Source of the DNA: CBFGRU01 sp965651255
GTDB lineage: Bacteria; Planctomycetota; Phycisphaerae; Phycisphaerales; SM1A02
Length of the DNA stretch: 10,161 bases
Direction of reading: 5' to 3'
Assembly: GCA_965651255.1 (NCBI GenBank)
Contig: CBFGRU010000106.1
Location: 1-10,161 of the forward strand
Part shown: piece by piece, positions 6,850 through 10,161 of the stretch
Numbering within the stretch: position 1 is the first letter of the stretch
Layout: each line of letters begins with the position of its first letter
Translations under genes and position numbers: made by a program
The notes under the pieces: model-generated
Told to the model about the DNA's origin: nothing
The model's input: only the letters and a program-made list of their open reading frames with translations
Database searches by the model: none

Positions 6850-8235
6850 TGACAGGTTGGTCCAGTCAACAAATCCCTCCTGAAGCGGTGCATCCTCCAC
6901 ATCGATCGAGAGGTTGTAGATCTGAATGTCATCGTTCAGACTGCCCGTGACCCGCAGGAAGAACGTCCCGCCACTCGGCAGGACGAAATCAACCACGGAC
7001 TCGGACTGGCCAGCCGGATTCACATCTCGATCGGCGAGGATGGTCGTTCCGTTTGTTCCGATCAGCTGCAATCGTAGATTATGAATCGTCAGCGAATTGA
7101 CGGTTGGCCCTGAGGTATTGCACGCACCAGTAAACTGATTCTGATCCCAATCCGGGTAGGTGAACCCGATGGGCTGAACCGAAATGGTGACCTGCTTGCC
7201 GGAGTCGACAGTAAACCGATAGAAGTCAAAGTCAGCGTTGTCATCGACCGACAGATTGGTTTCATCGAGTGAGTTCGTCACGGTTCCGAGGTTGGCAGCA
7301 ATGCCGACCGTGTCATTCGGCTCGAACCGATCGCCGTAACTTCGTTGGCCGCCGCGAATGTCATCGTGCATCGGCCCATCGAAGTTGGTGTTGGCAGCGG
7401 GCTCCATGAGTTTGGTCGAATTCTGGGGGCAAACATGCGAAAGCCCCATGCCATGCCCGTGCTCATGTGCCATCACATTGCGAAGGAAGCGGTAGTTTCC
7501 GCTCGAGTTCCCATAGTTGTTGACATGATCACTGTTCAGCACCATGTCGCCGTTGTCGGGAAAGAAGTTGTAGGCAAGGACTCCGCCGAACTGGTTGGCA
7601 AAGTTCTTCATCGACAGCCGCACATCGCCGCGACCCCCGCTCCCGTTATACGGACCGGGCGCGCCCCACTGCGCACCATCATCAGATACCTCGATGTAGG
7701 TAATGCCCGTCAGCTCACTCCACCGATCAAACATCAGGCGTATGCGATCCAGGCCTGCCTCATACGTACCGAAAATCTGAGTCAGTCGATTGCGGAGGAC
7801 GCTGTTTCCTCCCCCTTCGCCCACCGCATCCGGAATAAAGAGACCATCGGGCACCACGCTCCAGCGGAGAATGATCGGCTGCCCCTGAGCAGTGCCCGAC
7901 CAACGATCATCCGCGTTATAAGCGATCGTGCCATCATCGTCATCGCGATTGGCACGCTCCTTCTCCCAGCGAGCCGTGATCCCTGCGTTCACCTGGTCCA
8001 TCACGCGCTTGGATGTGCCGGGCATGAAGCACAGTTGAATCGGCGGGCCGTCGAGCGTCGCCGGCGGCAGGAAGTTGAAGGTCGAAACGCCGGTGTCGTT
8101 GTGACCAACGACGGCTTCAATCTGCGGCCGTTCCGATTCGGACAAACCTCCAACTGAATGGGACGAGACTGCGCCGACACCGACCAAAAGGCCGAACGAC
8201 GCAACACATGCGGTTGCTTCTCGGTTCTTCAACAT
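6412..8235 (-). CDS. Secreted matrixin-like zinc metalloprotease with PPC-like domain and shared C-terminal module
   Basis: This 607-residue exported protein starts with a signal-peptide-like segment (about 8-25). A metzincin (M10/matrixin-like) protease domain covers about 65-300. Its zinc motif is complete: HEHGHGMGLSH at 257-267, with H257, E258 catalytic, H261 and H267. The Met-turn is LMEPA with M277. The stretch QGQPIILRWSVVPDG (118-131) and the following GE segment look like the usual front part of planctomycete matrixins. A PPC-like beta domain (about 333-446) starts DFDFYRFTVDSG. Residues 463-607 are the shared tail. The ATG at 8235 follows a purine-rich stretch (GGTGAGAGAGAATC). It probably cleaves extracellular proteins. 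Hairpins behind this gene and the preceding one suggest it is transcribed alone. Confidence 0.93.
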   Translation of the reverse strand: MLKNREATACVASFGLLVGVGAVSSHSVGGLSESERPQIEAVVGHNDTGVSTFNFLPPATLDGPPIQLCFMPGTSKRVMDQVNAGITARWEKERANRDDDDGTIAYNADDRWSGTAQGQPIILRWSVVPDGLFIPDAVGEGGGNSVLRNRLTQIFGTYEAGLDRIRLMFDRWSELTGITYIEVSDDGAQWGAPGPYNGSGGRGDVRLSMKNFANQFGGVLAYNFFPDNGDMVLNSDHVNNYGNSSGNYRFLRNVMAHEHGHGMGLSHVCPQNSTKLMEPAANTNFDGPMHDDIRGGQRSYGDRFEPNDTVGIAANLGTVTNSLDETNLSVDDNADFDFYRFTVDSGKQVTISVQPIGFTYPDWDQNQFTGACNTSGPTVNSLTIHNLRLQLIGTNGTTILADRDVNPAGQSESVVDFVLPSGGTFFLRVTGSLNDDIQIYNLSIDVEDAPLQEGFVDWTNLSVVFGTLLSGDLSSIESSDDAYLRVRSIFGFTALEPNINEITLIGTSPFNTVSQLDLKIESRINHPSGTAKIRMRNFDTNGLVNVLEYNLTATDTLVELDNLPDPDRFVRDSDGRVEMRVKHVVIAVFTATGFVTNHDWIAVRAVD

Positions 8236-8476
8236 GATTCTCTCTCACCACCTCTTGGTTCAAACGGGGTGTGCCCAGCACCATTTCGCGAGCCCAGACC
8301 GTCGCGAAAGCCGCAAACGCGCTTCCTTCGCAGTTCGACCACACCGCCCAGCGCATGTCATGACGGCTGAACGACTGCGCAATGACTCATCAAGGCGAAA
8401 CAGCTCTGAACCTACCAAGTCAATTCAAGTGCACCATGGCCGATAACCTCGGCCCAGTCGGCACCAACGCAATCCA

Positions 8477-8501
8477 ACACTACTCGAAAGTCGAGTAGTG
8501 T
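8477..8501. repeat. Perfect 11-bp inverted repeat with 3-base loop
   Basis: ACACTACTCGA and TCGAGTAGTGT are exact inverted copies separated by AAG. The dyad lies about 240 bases before the metalloprotease start and about 220 bases after the preceding stop codon. Neither strand shows a T tract after it, so it is a poor intrinsic terminator. It could be a binding site for a dimeric regulator, a cruciform or an RNA hairpin. The function is unknown. Confidence 0.75.
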
Positions 8502-8660
8502 CAAGGACTTTCTGTCGCTGCTGATTGCACCCGATTCCGTGGCCAGAACGCCGACGGGGTTCGGAAATGGCGCCATCCTTCCGTGGTCGCGCCATTCTGG
8601 CGTGTACCGGCAGTGGATATCTGGAACCAGGAGGTCACCCGTGGGACACGAACCAAGTGA

Positions 8661-8693
8661 CAGGGGCCCGCGACACGATGCCGCGAGCCCCTG
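8661..8693 (-). terminator. Probable terminator of the laminin-B-like protein gene
   Basis: Arms CAGGGGCCCGCG and CGCGAGCCCCTG pair over 12 positions with a single mismatch, around a nine-base loop. The hairpin begins about 25 bases after the TAA/TGA end of the gene at 8719. On the coding strand it is followed by TCACTTGGTT, so the T tract is weak. Stem strength and position favour a terminator. Confidence 0.5.
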
Positions 8694-8718
8694 GGTCCGG
8701 TGGACGGCATGCTCTGGG

Positions 8719-9156
8719 TTACTCGTTGGTCACCAGCACGATCTGATCAATGCTCGAGATAAACCCAAGGGCGCTGAAGACGGAGGGCACAACATAACGG
8801 GCCGCGATCTCGACTCGACCGTCACTTTGGCGCACCCGTCCTGTCGATACGAACTGATCCAGAACAAACGACGTGTCTGTATTCCATCCGACGGGATTCT
8901 GGCCAATGGATTCGAAGCCGTTGGTTTTCCAATTCCGCGCTCGCAGTTTGACAACCCCGTTGGGGTGATCGAGCCGCGATTCAATCGTCAGGGAAAGTGA
9001 CGCGGGGTTGAGTTGCGACGATGCGAAACCAAAGCGAACCTCGTTGATGTTCGGCTCAAGGGCAGTAAACCCGAACATCGAGCGGACGCGATAGCGATTG
9101 TCATCGGAGTCCATCAGCGACTGCAGATCGCCGACCAAATGGCTGCCAAGGAACAC
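8719..9156 (-). other. Shared C-terminal module, copy 4 (laminin-B-like protein)
   Basis: Residues 227-371 form the fourth copy, 145 residues long. Marks are FLGSHLVGDL, DSDD, RSMFGFTALEPNINE, IESRLDHPNG, SDGRVE and SVFSALGF. It is the most divergent: YVVPSVFSALGF replaces HVV(V/I)AVFTATGF, and its middle loop has an unrelated sequence. The core block around FGFTALEPN is unchanged. Confidence 0.9.
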
Positions 9157-9834
9157 ATTGGCATCCTGGAGCGGTGCGATGGCACTTGGCCCACCAAACT
9201 CGATGCGGGGGTTGTCCATCCCGATATGCCACATCTGGAAGATGAAGAACATCTCAGGATCGCCCCAGTGAAAGACGACTTGAGAAACGTTTTCGATCAC
9301 TTCGTTCCAGTCCGGGTTTGCATCTGGCCCGTACTCGAGGAAGCGCCATCCGTCTGGCAGGGAGGTTTCCTGCGACGGAATCTCGAAGTCAAATGACTTC
9401 CATCCTTCACCAACCAGTGGAACTTCGGCCTGCCCAACGAAGTAGGCCGCGTAGTCATCGTCCCAGTTGTCCGGCGTACCACCATCAAAGTACAGCATGA
9501 CTGCAAGTGGTCGTTCCGCAGCGCTGAAGTCGACGTGAAACAACTTGAAGTCGATGCCGACGCTTGTGACCCCCTTCTGGCGATAGTTTCCCGTCCAGTC
9601 GCTGGGGACACCCCAGCCGGAGCGCGGCTGCGGTGCGAAGGTGTCGAGGAAATCATTGAAAAGGAATCCGCCTGGGTTGCCACCATCTTCCTCGATGACA
9701 TCCGCCCCATTCCCGAGCGTCCATCCAGCTGGATTGTTCCCATCGAACGTCTCGACGACGCCATCCGCTGCAGCGCTGCATGCAGCCAAGGTAATCGTCA
9801 GTCCGATTGTTGCGGTGTTCAGTCCCAGTTTCAT
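8719..9834 (-). CDS. Secreted laminin-B-like beta-sandwich protein with shared C-terminal module
   Basis: This 371-residue exported protein starts with a signal peptide (about 1-23). Cleavage after SAAA is likely, though LAAC at 16-19 also fits a lipoprotein lipobox. Residues 25-213 resemble a bacterial laminin-B-type beta-sandwich: VVETFDGNNPAGWTLGN, then GGNPGGFL, DTFAPQPR, WTGNYRQKGV and later GEGWKSFDFEIPSQ and MDNPRI. Such domains occur in secreted planctomycete proteins, often before an anchor signal, and have no known catalytic residues. Residues 227-371 are the shared tail, and here they take the place of a C-terminal anchor. The ATG at 9834 has AGGAGG nine bases upstream. With no enzyme domain it may be a structural, adhesive or ligand-binding partner of the three tailed enzymes; this role is inferred. 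Confidence 0.88.
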   Translation of the reverse strand: MKLGLNTATIGLTITLAACSAAADGVVETFDGNNPAGWTLGNGADVIEEDGGNPGGFLFNDFLDTFAPQPRSGWGVPSDWTGNYRQKGVTSVGIDFKLFHVDFSAAERPLAVMLYFDGGTPDNWDDDYAAYFVGQAEVPLVGEGWKSFDFEIPSQETSLPDGWRFLEYGPDANPDWNEVIENVSQVVFHWGDPEMFFIFQMWHIGMDNPRIEFGGPSAIAPLQDANVFLGSHLVGDLQSLMDSDDNRYRVRSMFGFTALEPNINEVRFGFASSQLNPASLSLTIESRLDHPNGVVKLRARNWKTNGFESIGQNPVGWNTDTSFVLDQFVSTGRVRQSDGRVEIAARYVVPSVFSALGFISSIDQIVLVTNE

Positions 9835-10161
9835 CGTGTGATGCCTCCTGTCAGACGTGCAGATTCAATGCCAAGGTCTACCGACTCAAGGTTTGCCGAA
9901 GTGCGTCAACCGTGCGGCCGTGCCAATGCTGGCCTGAGATTTGCCGGCGATACGAGTGGCCAGTTTCTCGCCGCGAGTGACCGAGAACATCGCGGCTGAC
10001 GCTCAGGTTAGACATGATGCCACGGAAAATGGCGGCTGTCAAAAGTTTCCCTGAAACTTCCATGATTTGTTCGTGAATAGAATGTGGAGCTTCCCGAGCC
10101 GCGCTCTTGCTGTATACTAAACCCAAGCCGCCCGCCAGAGCGATTGCCCAAAACAACTGTC
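9835..10161 (-). other. Upstream region and leader of the laminin-B-like gene
   Basis: No gene is supported in these 327 bases. They hold a candidate promoter (10014-10042), a leader of about 170 bases with a small 6-bp dyad CCGCGA/TCGCGG (9971-9995), and a strong AGGAGG ribosome binding site just before the ATG at 9834. An open frame from a TTG at 10156 to 9878 has no ATG and no family look. It also overlaps the promoter, so I leave it out. Confidence 0.55.
10014..10042 (-). promoter_or_regulatory. Candidate sigma-70 promoter of the laminin-B-like gene
   Basis: On the minus strand a perfect -35 box TTGACA (10037-10042) is followed after exactly 17 bases by CATCAT (10014-10019), which matches four of six positions of TATAAT. 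Transcription would start near 10007 and give a leader of about 170 bases. The -35 box and spacing are ideal; the -10 box is only fair. Confidence 0.4.

Larger units (their letters stand above)
8236..8718. other. 483-base intergenic region upstream of the metalloprotease
   Basis: No gene is supported here. The right end holds the terminator-like hairpin of the laminin-B-like gene (8661-8693). The middle holds a perfect 11-bp palindrome (8477-8501). The left end holds the metalloprotease leader and its purine-rich ribosome binding site. A TTGACT on the minus strand around 8416-8421 could be a -35 box, but no good -10 box lies at the right distance, so I do not call a promoter. Short open frames here have no good start or family look. 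Confidence 0.6.

Noticed and set aside
6397..8439. The 11-mer GTGCACCATGG occurs at 6397-6407 and 8429-8439, on either side of the metalloprotease gene
   Set aside because: The match ends abruptly on both sides and one copy is part of a small hairpin. Two copies of an 11-mer in such GC-rich spacers are weak evidence for flanking repeats of a mobile unit.
8501..8710. Minus-strand open frame of 69 codons behind the laminin-B-like gene
   Set aside because: It overlaps the terminator-like hairpin, and its composition is that of random GC-rich sequence.
2507..9156. Shared tails as PEP-CTERM, type IX secretion, dockerin or LPXTG sorting signals
   Set aside because: No proline-glutamate-proline plus helix plus basic end, no C-terminal membrane segment, no duplicated calcium-binding dockerin repeats and no LPXTG-like motif is present. 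The tails are also longer than type IX tails and lack their motifs.
9878..10156. Minus-strand open frame of 92 codons upstream of the laminin-B-like gene
   Set aside because: It starts at TTG close to the window edge, has no ribosome binding site that can be judged, resembles nothing, and covers the candidate promoter. A truncated real gene cannot be fully excluded.

Overview
The window looks like chromosomal DNA from a planctomycete-type bacterium, most likely of the Phycisphaerae kind. This rests on gene content and domain style, not on any database search. The protein types resemble those of that group: a matrixin-like protease followed by a PPC-like domain, a secreted PQQ-type sugar dehydrogenase, a laminin-B-like secreted protein, and a MoxR/BatA operon. 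Base composition is moderately GC-rich. All supported genes lie on the minus strand, so transcription runs from high to low coordinates.

Right part (9834 down to 2507): four consecutive genes encode exported proteins. They are a laminin-B-like beta-sandwich protein (8719-9834), a matrixin-type zinc metalloprotease (6412-8235), a PQQ-type glucose/sorbosone dehydrogenase-like beta-propeller (4575-6224) and a subtilisin-like S8 serine protease (2507-4528). Their N-terminal parts are unrelated, but all four end in the same module of about 142-145 residues. Its core reads RSxFGFTA(L/I)EPN, followed by IExR(I/L)xHPxG and near the end VFxAxGF. No C-terminal membrane helix, PEP-CTERM signal, dockerin or sortase motif is visible. 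The shared tail is the main discovery candidate: a probable surface-attachment, sorting or common-binding module carried by a small 'secretome island'. Terminator-like hairpins follow the first two genes. The dehydrogenase and S8 genes are only 46 bases apart and are probably co-transcribed.

Left part (2357 down to 1): a MoxR-family AAA+ ATPase, a small cupin protein whose GTG start overlaps the MoxR stop, and a BatA-like membrane protein with a von Willebrand factor A domain that runs off the left edge. This is a MoxR/BatA chaperone-type operon. The DUF58 gene that usually sits between MoxR and BatA is replaced in that position by the cupin.

Non-coding stretches longer than 300 bases are 8236-8718 (a terminator hairpin and a perfect 11-bp palindrome) and 9835-10161 (a candidate promoter and a leader of about 170 bases). 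No tRNA, rRNA, CRISPR array or insertion sequence was seen.
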